Below are positions 33,142 through 43,496 of a stretch of 64,000 bases of DNA, piece after piece. Both the position numbers and the translations under genes were made by a program. Under the pieces are notes generated by a model that was not told where the DNA came from, did not search any database, and saw only the letters and a list, made by a program, of their open reading frames with translations. The DNA lies in contig CM055107.1 in the NCBI GenBank assembly GCA_029204225.1, positions 6,420,873 to 6,484,872 on the forward strand, read 5' to 3'. The stretch is from Diphasiastrum complanatum (taxonomy: Eukaryota > Streptophyta > Lycopodiopsida > Lycopodiales > Lycopodiaceae). Within the stretch, counting starts at the first letter, position 1, and each line of letters begins with the position of its first letter.

Positions 33142-33638
33142 TGGTATCCAGTTACGAATAGAGCCACAGCTGATCTACAACTAAGCTATGAAAGCATCAC
33201 ATAAGCAAGACTTAAGCTATGAAAGCAGCACATAACCAAGACTTAACCCTAGAAAAGAGGAAAGAGAGAGATTAAGGAGGCTAAAGAGAGAGATCAATAT
33301 CATCAGCTAAATAACAAATGACACAGTTTCCCTACTTATGGCCAAGAGGAAGCCCTAAAAGGAAGCTTCCGGTGGCTAGGGCACAACTGGGAGGGAAAAT
33401 AGTGCGCCCTCCAAGAAGGCCCCCACTCTCCAGTAATATGTCCAAATGGCCTAATAATGAATAATAAGGCCAAAGGCCAACCATATAGTCTAAGTGTCAC
33501 TAATGAGTAAAAAAGGCCCAAGGCCCGCTTATGCATAAAGTAAAGTAAATGTAAATGGACGCGGCGAATGTAATGAGCCAAGTCCATAACTCTCCTTGGC
33601 ACAAAAGACAAAGACCCAACTGCCGAAAAGAAACTGGA

Positions 33639-34519
33639 TCAAGTAGCAGCAAGCCCTGGTGCATCAACAGCTAGAACAACATCTGATATAGAGCAATCAA
33701 CAAGTGCAGCAAGAGCACGAGCCTGATCTGCAAGTGATGGTGTATGATAAAACACATCAATAGGCTCCCATGTGGCCTCCTCAATAGGACGACCATCCCA
33801 CTAGACCAAAAATTGAATCCATCGGTGGCGTCGACTATGGTATAGACGAACCTGTAATATAGCAGCAGGTAAAAATGGAAATAACTCTGGAGCAGTAGGA
33901 AACTCAGCATCACAAGGAGCGTCATCCTCAATAGCAGCACGTAATAAACTGACATGGAATACATCACAGACGCGTGTGGAAGCAGGAAGCTGTAAGCGAT
34001 ATGTAACTGGACAAGAACCTCCAAAATGCAATAAGGCCCATAATAACGTGGTGCAAGCTTCTCAGTAGAAGCATGGCCTTGGACAAAATGATGACGTGCA
34101 AACCGTAGACATAGATAAACTATATCTCCAAGCTGAAACTCAACATGGCGGCGATGACGATCAACTGAGGTCTGACAACATGTGTAAATGAGAACTGGCC
34201 CGGGTAATAAGCTCTCAAGCACCTGATAGAAAAGATGCAAGTGAGATAGGTGTATCCTCAGGAGGGAGAGAAATGCCAGACAAAAGAGGTGCATAGCCAT
34301 GAGATAATAAAAATGGGAGACACCTGTGCTGGTACTAACAAAGCTATTTTAGCTATACTCTGCTAAACATAAATCAATCCTTCCTATCCCGATCAGAAAG
34401 GATAGTACGAGGAAATCCATGCAGGCGAAAAATCTTTGATAGGAACAAACATGCACACTGCTCTGTTGTGATAGTACTCGAATTGGTATAAAATGTGCCT
34501 GTTTTGAGAACCTATCAAC
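33639..34519 (-). pseudogene. gypsy integrase C-terminus and chromodomain-like end
   Basis: Continues the frame interrupted at 37,458: VDRFSKQAHFIPIRVLSQQ, then a frameshift into CLFLSKIFRLHGFPRTILSD, a deletion, then VDRHRRHVEFQLGDIVYL and KLAPRYYGPYCILE (GPY/F), YRLQLPASTRVCDVFHVSLL and a chromodomain-like end (RHRWIQFLV, stop, WDGRPIEEATWEPIDVF) terminating at 33,639. The in-frame TAG before WDGRP most simply replaces CAG. The second Asp and the Glu of the integrase core are lost in the deletion. Confidence 0.82.
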
Positions 34520-35229
34520 TGTGAAAGATTTCAGATCCTTAAGATCCAATCTACTTGAATGATCTTTGGTTAGAAAGAGAAATACACTATTAATCTCACC
34601 AATGTAGAAAAATCAGCATCTACACACAATTTGAGATGCAAATACTAATAGAACTTGATCAAACTTGAATGAAATGATTATTTACTGTTGCTGTCTGTAC
34701 AAAACCAGCAAGCTACTGTATTTCACAAGTGGATATCCAGAAATAGCAAATATAGATCATTCTACACATAGAATTGCAAGCAATCACCAAGATAGTGCAC
34801 CAATGGATAGTAGAACCCAAGAGAACCATGTATAAGCATGAAATGAAATAGAGAAGAGAGAAGATCACTCTATCCATGAGTTACATCCGTTTATAACAGG
34901 TCCAAATCCTATTTGGCCACTTGGCTTTCCCACCAAAATGCTAACCCTACTAATTTTGGGTCTAGATTCAATGTACCCAACTTATTCAAATTGAATCTAC
35001 TCAAACTCGCATTCTATATTTTCCACACTTTCAAAAAGTGTTTAGTCAAATGAAATTTAGACTAATGAACTTTGAAAAGTCAACCTCTAAGTCTAAAACA
35101 AGTTTTGGCCTCAATATGCCAAATATGAAAATATTGCAAAATGTGATGAAATTAGTTGAATCTTTCACACTCCCTCTTCAACTAGTTTTAGCATAGACTT
35201 TGATAATACTCCAAGTGAAGTCCTATGCT

Positions 35230-35565
35230 TCATGAACAAGTCTTTTCCCAATGCTTTGGTGAAGATATCAGTACACATTCCCTTGAAGACACATGTTGAA
35301 GCTCCACCTCCTTTGCAATGAGTTGCTCCCTCACAAAATGATATTGTATCTCAATATGCTTGCTCCTAGCATGAAAGATAGGATTGGATGCCAGTCTTTG
35401 GGCTGATTGATTGTCACAAAAGATGATTGGGCTCTCTAAAAAATCCAGCCAGTGAAGATCCTTGATCATCCTCTTGATCCATACCATCTCCTTTGTGCAA
35501 TGTGTAAGAGCTTTGTACTCGGCCTCACTAGATGACAATGAGATAGTGGCTTGTTTCTTTGACAA
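35230..35565 (-). pseudogene. copia RNase H C-terminal fragment
   Basis: SKKQATISLSSSEAEYKALT, KEMVWIKRMIKDL, CDNQSAQRLASNPIFHARSK and HIEIQYHFVREQL are the second half of copia RNase H, ending near the polypurine tract. The last residues (expected ADIFTKAL) are shifted by a frameshift after SRECV. Confidence 0.82.
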
Positions 35566-35945
35566 TAGAACTTTGATCCATCATAAGAATGATCTTCTTC
35601 TTGAGAATAGACCTCCTTTCAATGATCATGTAATGCTCAAAATAGAAACAACCATAATTGATATAGAGAATAGTGTCCACTTGGGATGCTTCACTATTTC
35701 TTACATCAATTTTACATGTAAAAATGTGACTAGAACATGAAGAATCAATTAGAATGTAAATGAAATGATTCCACCATGCTTCCAACTCTGAACTCTCTGG
35801 AAAAATACAGCAAACAAAAAGTAGATGTGAGTGATCAACTTTTGCTTGCATGTCTCCTCCTCCTTTGTCCTTTAGTGCCATGTATCCACCATGATACTCC
35901 ATGAATGAGCAGTTTCATTTCCATCAGCAAAACCAGCCAAGAATG

Positions 35946-36209
35946 CTAGTACAAATCCAACATCAAAATGATGTTCACCAATGTAGCTACTTTGGTAACA
36001 TTCATCTTTATCATGTGTAGAGCCTTCTTGGCCCTCTTGTCATACCTCAATTGATCTTGTTGTGTTGCTGGTCTCTCCTCCAAACCTACAACAATATCCA
36101 AAACATCATTCATCTCAAGAAAGGACTCCATCCTCACTTTTCACAATGAATAGTTACTTGAGGTAAGCCTATCATTGGCTTCCAACATGACTCCAATTGA
36201 GGTTGCCAT
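35946..36209 (-). pseudogene. copia gag N-terminal fragment
   Basis: ATG at 36,209: MATSIGVMLEANDRLTSSNY then SL, a TGA in place of the expected Trp, and VRMESFLEMNDVLDIVVGLE, RPATQQDQLRYDKRAKKALH. This is the usual opening of a plant copia gag. The stop at 35,946 is followed by the non-coding segment. Confidence 0.72.
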
Positions 36210-37457
36210 GTAGCAATGACCTAATCTTCTCTTTCAACCTGATTCAATGCACAAAGCACTCCTTTGAACAACAACAAATGCTTTCAAAAGAAATCACCAA
36301 GATTTGAAACTATCTCACAAATTCTCTTCTAACACTTATCCAAGCAAATCAACACATAGAATCATGGAATCTTGATCAACCTATGATCTATCCTCAATCT
36401 AATGACTTTTGCCACTTCCTAAGATTAATACACACTCAAATGAAGTCCAGCAACCACACTATCTAGAGATCCAATCAAAATTAGGGTTTTAACAAAATCA
36501 CAAAAAATTGATTATTCCAAATCTACATGCAAATGCTGAAAATTTGATATGCAATCTATAAGCCACCACTTAGGCTGAACCAATGATCCAAAAATCGGCC
36601 AAATCTAGTATGTGAATTCAAAAATCGGAATTGAACAAGTATATTGACCTATTTAGTGTTTTGATCTACAAAAAATACAATCTACAAAAGCAAAAAATCC
36701 GATTTTGGTGTAGAATCCTCTCTAGCATGCTCTAGACTTGATATCTTCACCAAATCTTTGATAGATCTGATTTTCTCCTTCATAACCTGAAACACAAGCT
36801 CTGATACCATGTGAAAGATTTCAGATCCTTAAGATCCAATCTACTTGAATGATCTTTGATTAGAAAGAGAAATACACTACCAATCTCACCAATGTAAAAA
36901 ATCAGCATCTACACACAATTTGAGATGCACACACTAATAGAACTTGATCAAACTTGAATGAAATGATTATGTACTGTTGCTATCCTTACAAAACCAGCAA
37001 GCTACTGTATTTCACACGTGTGTATCCAGAAATAGCAAATATAGATCATTCTACACATAGAATTGCAAGCAATCACCAAGATAGTGCACCAATGGATAGT
37101 AGAACCCAAGAGGACCATGTATAAGCATGAAATGAAATAGAGAAGAGAGAAGATCACTCTCTCCACGAGTTACATCCTTTTATAACAGGTCCAAACCCTA
37201 TTTGATCACTTGGCTTTCCCACCAAAATGCTAACCCTACTAATTTTGGGCCTAGATTCAATGTACCCAACTTATTCAAATTGAATCTACTCAAACTCGCA
37301 TTCTATATTTCCCACACTTTCAAAAAGTGTTTATTCCAATGAAATTCAGACTAATGAACTTTGAAAAGTCAACCCAAAGTCTAAAACAAGTTTTGGCCTC
37401 AATATGCCAAATATGAAAATATTGCAAAATGTGATGAAACTAGTTGAATCTTTCACA

Positions 37458-39364
37458 TCAACTACCACCTTACATGAATTGTGACCACGCTGGGTATGGG
37501 GAAGGCCAAGGATAAAGTCCATAGATATATCAGTCCATTGGCGATGAGGAATAGGCCGACTTTGGATCAAACCAGCAGATTTAGCACGGGAGTACTTATT
37601 ACAAAGACAAAAAGGGTAGGTACGAATAAGTACAGCAAGCTCAAATCGAAGAGAGGGCCAATAGAAATGGTCTTTGAGACGAGCATAAGACTTCTGAAAA
37701 CCAAAGTGACCCCCAACAGGAGAGGAATGAGCATCCGACAACAATTGGAAATGGATACCCAAGGAACTAGGAATATAAAGAGAATCATAACGATAAAGAC
37801 GGTTGTCAACAATGGAGTATACCTGATGAGGACGGGATGAAATAGGTGGGGCAGAAAAATCTCCAATGCGATATGGTAAATGCTGAAACATCTGAGAATT
37901 AGAAAAAGAATGGGAACTGACAACCTCAATTGTGAGAGGTTGTGAAGCAGGAAGAGGTGAATCACGGATCCGACTAGTGATATAACTACTAATAAAAGAA
38001 TGAGTGCTGCCAGTATCAACTAAAGCAATATACTCACGACTTGTAATACGTACATGTAACCGAATGGAGCGAGGACCAGGACGCCCTGTCCAAGTAGCAT
38101 AAGCAAGCTGAGCATGGCAAGTAGCAGGAAGTAAATCTGTGGAAGGCTCAGAGAATAAGTCAGACTCATCAGAAATATGAATGTAGATATCGGAATCATC
38201 TGGAGTAGTGCTCTCATGGTAAAAAATAGCAGTAGTAGTAGGGAGAGGCTGACGGCAATAACGGGCAAAATGGTCAGGACTCTTACAATGAAAGCAAAGA
38301 TGCTTCTGCTGAAGGTCAGCGAACTGTGTAGACGTGTAACATCGGACAAAATCAGGTCGAGGAGTCGGAGGACGAGGAGACGAAGGGACAATGGAGAGAG
38401 CTGAAACAAAAGGAACAGGTGCAGGGGTGGACGTAGCGGGAAAAGATGAAACAGAAGGACGGGGCCGGGAGAAGTGGGAAGGAAGGGTGTCAGAGTACTT
38501 ATGCTGTAAAGTACTGGCAAGAGACATCACCTCAACAAGTGTGGGAGGACGGAAGGAAGAAACATCATAACGTAAAGCACCATGAAGCCCAACAATATAA
38601 CGAAAAATAAGCTCAGTGGGTTGTAGATCTGTGAAAAGATAAGAAAGCTCCATAAACTGATCTGTATAAGAAGCAAGATCACTGGTCTAAGTGAGACTAC
38701 GGAATGTATCACGTTGGCGGTCGAGCCATTGAGGATCAATTATAGCATGACGGAGGTCACGGTGAAAAGTATGCCATAAATGGAGCCCTTCCCGATCAGG
38801 ATCAGCTCTATAAACTTGCCACCACGTGGCGGTGTGTCCATCTAAATGTAAATCAGCCAACTGGATCTTCTGAGGATCAATCTTAGGGTAGATCTGAAAA
38901 TATGTGTCAAGCTTAGCAAACCAATTCTCTAATAAGTTCCCGTCAGAGAATCCGGAATAGGTAGCAAGTTGTACCCTATCATGAAAGTCTCGAGCAAAGT
39001 GTGGCTCAGGAAGTGGGGGACATGAAAAGAAACCAGAAGTCGGGTTAGGTGGAATGAACGGTCCACCACCAGGTTGACTAGCAGAGGAAGATGGAAATCC
39101 AAATGGAGGGGGAGTCCCAAATGAAGGAAAAACAAGAGCTTTACCAGGACCATGAGGCTGTAAAGAATCAATCTGTGACTGCATAGTAGCAAAGCCGGTC
39201 ATAACGATATCAAAGCGAAGAACGAGGCCAGAAAGGGTCTCATCCATGTGACGAAACTGATCGGATAAGGTTTCCTGACTAGTCTCACTCGGGGTAGGTG
39301 AATGTGTCATAATGATAGTGGAAGGAATAGACGAAAACTTGAGAGAGCGAACTCTTGTCGTCAC
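37458..39364 (-). pseudogene. gypsy gag-protease-integrase (5' part), RT deleted
   Basis: Starts ATG at 39,364. Gag capsid: FARDFHDRVQLATYSGFSDG, GHTATWWQVYRADPD; TAG at about 38,687-38,689 is the only stop in this part, after which the same frame continues (MELSYLFTDLQPTELI). Zinc knuckle CFHCKSPDHFARYC at about 38,290. Protease YIALVDTGSTHSFIS with the DTG triad near 38,020. Then, with no RT or RNase H, comes the zinc-binding integrase start (LLSDAHSSPVGGHFGFQKSY, HFYWPSLRFELAVLIRTYPF) and the core (WTDISMDFILGLPHT, GHNSCKVVVD). At 37,458 the frame is cut by a copia and resumes at 34,519 as VDRFSKQAHFIPI. Confidence 0.88.
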
Positions 39365-40389
39365 CCCAAATTAGGCAGTTAAAATGCGCTGGACAGCCAG
39401 GAGGCAAGTGACAAACTGGAATATCAAACGGAGTCGGAATTTTGTGAAATTTGGTTGAGGGTGGGCGATGGACAACCTACAAACAAGGTGTGAAAAATGG
39501 TTGCGAACGGAGACAAAAACGGACGAAAGTGACAAGTATGAAGCGGTTGGATAGCCTGCAAACAAAAGGGAAGAGAGGGCTGAAAATGGAAGGAGGACCG
39601 CACGAAAGAAATGAGGGAATTGGGCGCTGGAGAGCCTGCAAACAAGCTGGAAATGGGTGATGGAGAGTTGGAACTTGGGCGTCGGAAATAATCTGCCCCA
39701 AAAAGAAAAAAAAATCGGCCGCCAAATTTAGCGGAAGTACTTCCGCTAACTATCTGCTAAAGCTCCGCCAAAGAAATGCTCTGATGGGAGCTGGTGGTCC
39801 TCCAAACTATGTTGAATGTTGTTGAAGCAAAGAGACGAAAGCCTTCAGCAAAGAGAGAAAAAAAATCAGCAAGGAAAATGTTCACCCAATCAAAAAATCA
39901 GATCTGAAATTCAGTAATCAGGAAAGTGCTCTGATACCAAGTTACGAATAGAGCCACAACTGATCTAGAGCTAAGCTATGAAAGCATAACATAAGCAAGA
40001 CTTAAGCTATGAAAGCAGCACATAAGCAAGACTTAACCCTAGAAAGCAGGAAAGAGAGAGATTAAGGAGGCTAAAGAGAGAGAGATCAATATCATCAGCT
40101 GAATAACAAATGACACAATTTCCCTACTTATAGCCAAGAGGAAGCCCTAAAAGGAAGCTTCTGGTGGCTAGGGCCCAACTGGGAGGGAAAATAGTGCATC
40201 CTCCAAGAAGGCCCCCACTCTCCAGTAATATGTCCAAATGGCGTAATAATGAATAATAAGGCCAAAGGCCAACCATATAGTCTAAGTGTCACTAATGAAT
40301 AAAAAAGGGCCCAAGGCCTGCTTATGCATAAAGTTAAGTAAATGTAAATGGACGCGGCGAATGTAATGAGCCGAGTCCATAACTTATCC

Positions 40390-41826
40390 GAGCTACCGGA
40401 TCAGCAACGAGCTTGTATGTTGGCGCCTTACCAAAAGAGGAGCTTCTATGCTTTTTGTTGTGAAATTTCAGCATCCTGCTGATCTTCTCAGGTTGAAGGA
40501 GAGCACCCATCAAAGATCTTGGAGGAGCAATTTGTGGCACCCAAAAATCAGAATCTCAAATTTGTTATGCAACCAGTTGTCAAAAAGTTTTATATGGAGG
40601 AGGGCACCCAAACATTTGCTACTGATTTTTGGTTGTGGTATCTCCTTATCTTGCTATTTTTGTTTTTAGGTTTGCATTTGTGAAGGAAGGCACCCAATAT
40701 TTGGCATATCCTATTCTGGGTTAGGGCCAACTTGTGGCTGGAAATTTGCAGATTCTCAGCATGCAATCGGGCGCTTTCCATACCCCTATTGGAGTGTGTG
40801 TTATCACTATTTGGCTTCCTAATTGGATTTAGGTGTAGGCTTCAATAAAAGCTAATCTAATTTTCAAGAAGTTGGTTTTTTTGTGCGGAAAAACAGCCAT
40901 CTTTCCATTATCCTTTGGGCACTTTGGTTGCAGATTGAAAGATATCATGTGCTCCTACTTTCACCTCTTTGTTTGCTGCAAATTTTTAAGTAAATTTTGT
41001 TGTGGAAAGGCTCTCTTCCCCTACAAGCTGAAATTTTGTTGGAGGTAATGGCTAAAGAATCAAAATCTATTGGTTCTTTGTTTAGTGAAGATCGGTTGGA
41101 TGGCACAAACTACTACTTGTGGAGGATAGTGGTGCTACTTGTCATATGACTTCTCACATAGAAGCATTCACTAAATTAGTGAAAGTGCAAAATGGAAGTA
41201 AGGTACAATGTGCAGATAATGCATCTTATTCTATTCATGGAATTGGAATTGTAGCCATCATTATGCCTAATGGTGAAGAAAAGTACCTTAAGAATGTGCT
41301 TTATGTTCCGGGAATCAAGAAAAATCTTCTTTCGGTTTCAACTATGTTGAAGCAAGGACTAATTGTTGAGTTCAAAGAAGATAAGTGTCTTGTCAAGGAT
41401 CCTAAAAGATCACTCTTGATTATTGTTTCGGGAATAATGCATGTTGGCTTATTCATTATGGATACCTATGAGCGACGAATTCCCTCTATATGTCTTGTTG
41501 CTTCAGATTTTCCTACTATTGAGCAGTCGGAAGGGCATGTATGTGAGGGGTGCATACTTGGAAAGTTTCAAAGGAAACCTTTTCCAGTTGATGGAACTAT
41601 ACGGGTTTTTGATAAATTTGATTTGATTCATAGTGATGTTTGTGGTCCAATGAGGACCGAATCCATTGGAAAGTGCATCTATTTTGTGACTTTTATTGAT
41701 GACTTTTCCCATTTTACATGGATCTATCCTATGAAGGCTAAATCTGAAGTCATACATACATTTACCATGCAAAAGATGAGATTATTATTTCTCTTGGGGA
41801 ACGATCAAACCTTTTATAATACGTAA
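40390..41826 (+). pseudogene. copia leader, gag start, protease and integrase (interrupted element)
   Basis: Continuation of the copia whose 5' LTR lies at 32,632-33,141. A 650-bp leader with repeated GGGCACCC/GGCACCCAA words precedes ATG at 41,048 (MAKESKSIGSLFSEDRLDGT, NYYLW). A deletion then joins it, out of frame, to the protease (EDSGATCHMTSHIEAFTK) at about 41,119, followed by VLYVPGIKKNLLSVSTMLKQ, the pre-integrase HVCEGCILGKFQRKPFP (His-Cys-Cys) and the integrase start (FDLIHSDVCGPMRTES, FIDDFSHFTWIYPMKAK) to 41,826. RT, RNase H and the 3' LTR are missing; a different element begins at about 41,872. Confidence 0.82.
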
Positions 41827-41872
41827 TTCATTGATTTTGTGGAAATCTATAACGACTAGGCCACCACATAAT

Positions 41873-41890
41873 TGGCGCCGTTGCCGGGGA
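41873..41890 (+). other. tRNA-Asp-type primer-binding site
   Basis: TGGCGCCGTTGCCGGGGA, 18 nt complementary to the 3' end of tRNA-Asp and typical of Athila/Tat Ty3 elements. It marks the left end of the internal region whose gag-pol follows. The LTR that should end at 41,872 is nearly absent: only about 45-100 bp lie between it and the truncated copia. Confidence 0.88.
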
Positions 41891-41955
41891 GATGAATTTC
41901 ACCTTTTGCAATATTTTTAAGTGCATTACATCTACGAATCTTTCTCATGTAATGC

Positions 41956-43021
41956 ATGCCAAGAACATACTCTCAAGCAATTATTGAATAGAAACGTTTA
42001 GAGCGTGCACAATGTTTAGAAGCATATAGGAAGTCTAGAGATTTGTATTTGCAGAATTTGCAAAACTCACAAGTTAGAGCAAGATTAACACCTGAAGCAT
42101 TTAATGATCTCTTACATGCTACTACAACATTTGTAAATTCATTTGAGGAAAGATCCGTTGAAACACCAAGTTCTACAGATTCACCTGAATCAGATTCGTC
42201 TGATTCTACTTTCGAACCAAGTTCAGACTCTTTGTCCGAGCGAAGTTTAGATTCAGATCCTCCAAGTCCATCTAGTTCACCACCATCTGTTAATATGGCT
42301 AATCTAGCGCCACCCACATCTACAAAAATCAGATATGATTTCTTTAAGAGATCATCATCTGAAGATGCGGATAGTTATATGTCGCAATTTGAATCCATTA
42401 CCATAGCAAACAAAGAGCAGACGGACGAGGATAAAGTTAGAATTTTGCCAGGTCTTCTACGGAAGCAGGCTAGGATTTGGTACAGTCACTTAGTACCGAA
42501 AACAGTTAATACTTGGAACGCTTTAAAAGCAGCATTCCTTAAACAGTTTAGGGAGATAGGATATTCCACTAGATTGTTGGCTTGGCTTAACTCTGTTGAA
42601 AAAAAAGCCAAATGAATCACTTAGGAAATATACTCATAGGGTTAAGAATTTAATAGGAAAGTTAGGGGCCCAGTATCCAGTTCCTATGCAAAATGAATGG
42701 CTTTTGGGTGGTTTGCCTAAGAAAATGGATCGTTATTGTCGACAGGGTTTGATGACTTCTTTGAAAGATGTCATTGCCTCTGCCGAGAATTACGAAACCT
42801 CTCGAATCTCTCGTTGACGGAGAAATGAAAGAAAAAGTAGTAAAAAAGACAAATTTAAACAAACAGAAAAATCTGAAACATCTCTTGAGTCTGAATCATA
42901 ATCTGATCTAGTGGATATGGAAGAATCTTCTGAGTATTCATCTTATTCTTCTTCATCGAAAGAAGAATCTTCTTATAGGAAAACTAGGAATAGGAACTCA
43001 AAAAGAAAGAAAAGAATATAG
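41956..43021 (+). pseudogene. Athila/Tat-like Ty3 gag
   Basis: ATG at 41,956, 83 bp after the PBS: MPRTYSQAIIE, TAG, KRLERAQCLEAYRKSRDLYL, a Ser/Asp/Pro-rich segment (42,150-42,290), then capsid (DADSYMSQFESITIANKEQT, ILPGLLRKQARIWYSHLVPK, WNALKAAFLKQFREIGYSTR). A frameshift in an A8 run at about 42,598 leads to NESLRKYTHRVKNLIGKLG and LLGGLPKKMDRYCRQG. TGA at 42,815 is followed by a Lys/Ser-rich tail. No zinc knuckle is seen. Confidence 0.75.
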
Positions 43022-43496
43022 ATAGAATACTAATAGACTCAGGATCTAGTATCAACCTAGTAACAAAAACAATGGTTATAGAATTAGGATTAGAAAACCA
43101 GATACAACCTATCGCTTATCACCAAATCCATTTAGCAGACGCGACTAAATGTATACCAGTAGGCGAGCTAAAAGGTATTAACGTAGTTATAGAGACAAAG
43201 ACGTTTGTTATGCATTTCCTTGTCATAAATCCAGTAGATACACCACCTTATTCGATATTATTTGGAAGACCATGGTTATATCAAGCAGATACTATTATAT
43301 ATTGGTCTACCAAACAAATATTTTTTCCACGTATTCTGGGTCACCTTTTGAGATGGGGTGAGGAGTTAGCTAGACCTGCTGAATCATGGATCAATTTCAT
43401 AGAATGCTATGAGGTTGATGAGGAAGTAGACAACATCCGTGTCGAGAGAAGTTCTGGGTGGAACCAGAGCAAGTCTGACCAACGAGATGATAGATA
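43022..43496 (+). pseudogene. Ty3 retropepsin domain
   Basis: Frame with RILIDSGSSINLVTKTMVIE (active-site DSG), later VHDxxx-free SILFGRPWLYQADTIIYW, the Athila/Tat counterpart of the ILGRPWL flap-to-end motif. It lies between gag and RT, in a frame different from RT, so at least one frameshift separates the two. Overlaps the start of the RT linker at about 43,445. Confidence 0.8.

Larger units (their letters stand above)
34520..37457 (-). mobile_element. internally deleted minus-strand Ty1/copia element
   Basis: LTRs at 34,520-35,169 (650 bp) and 36,810-37,457 (648 bp), both TGTGAAAGAT..ATCTTTCACA-type, similar throughout. Target duplication TCAAC at 34,515-34,519 and 37,458-37,462. PBS (reverse complement TGGTATCAGAGC) at 36,798-36,809; polypurine tract (GTTGAAGAGGGAG on the minus strand) at about 35,170-35,184. 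The interior (1.6 kb) keeps only the gag start, a non-coding segment also found at 54.65-55.02 kb, and the end of RNase H. It is inserted in the gypsy integrase. Confidence 0.93.
33150..40384 (-). mobile_element. RT-less chromovirus-like gypsy element with AGTTA/TAACT ends
   Basis: LTRs at 33,150-33,591 (442 bp) and 39,940-40,384 (445 bp) share termini AGTTA..TAACT. The 5-bp target duplication TATCC lies at 33,145-33,149 and 40,385-40,389. The minus orientation is set by the PBS at 39,928-39,939 (reverse complement TGGTATCAGAGC), which abuts the right LTR. Without the copia inserted at 34,520 the element is about 4.3 kb: LTR, PBS, gag, protease, integrase, chromodomain-like end, LTR. RT and RNase H are absent. 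A 32-bp tandem duplication (AAGCTATGAAAGCA) lies in both LTRs. It sits in the PBS of a copia. Confidence 0.92.

Noticed and set aside
37481-37840. Plus-strand 119-codon frame
   Set aside because: It is the antisense of the gypsy integrase, which has clear domain motifs on the minus strand.
38177-38520. Hydrophobic overlapping minus-strand frames and basic plus-strand frame in the gypsy
   Set aside because: Out-of-frame shadows of the gag/protease frame.
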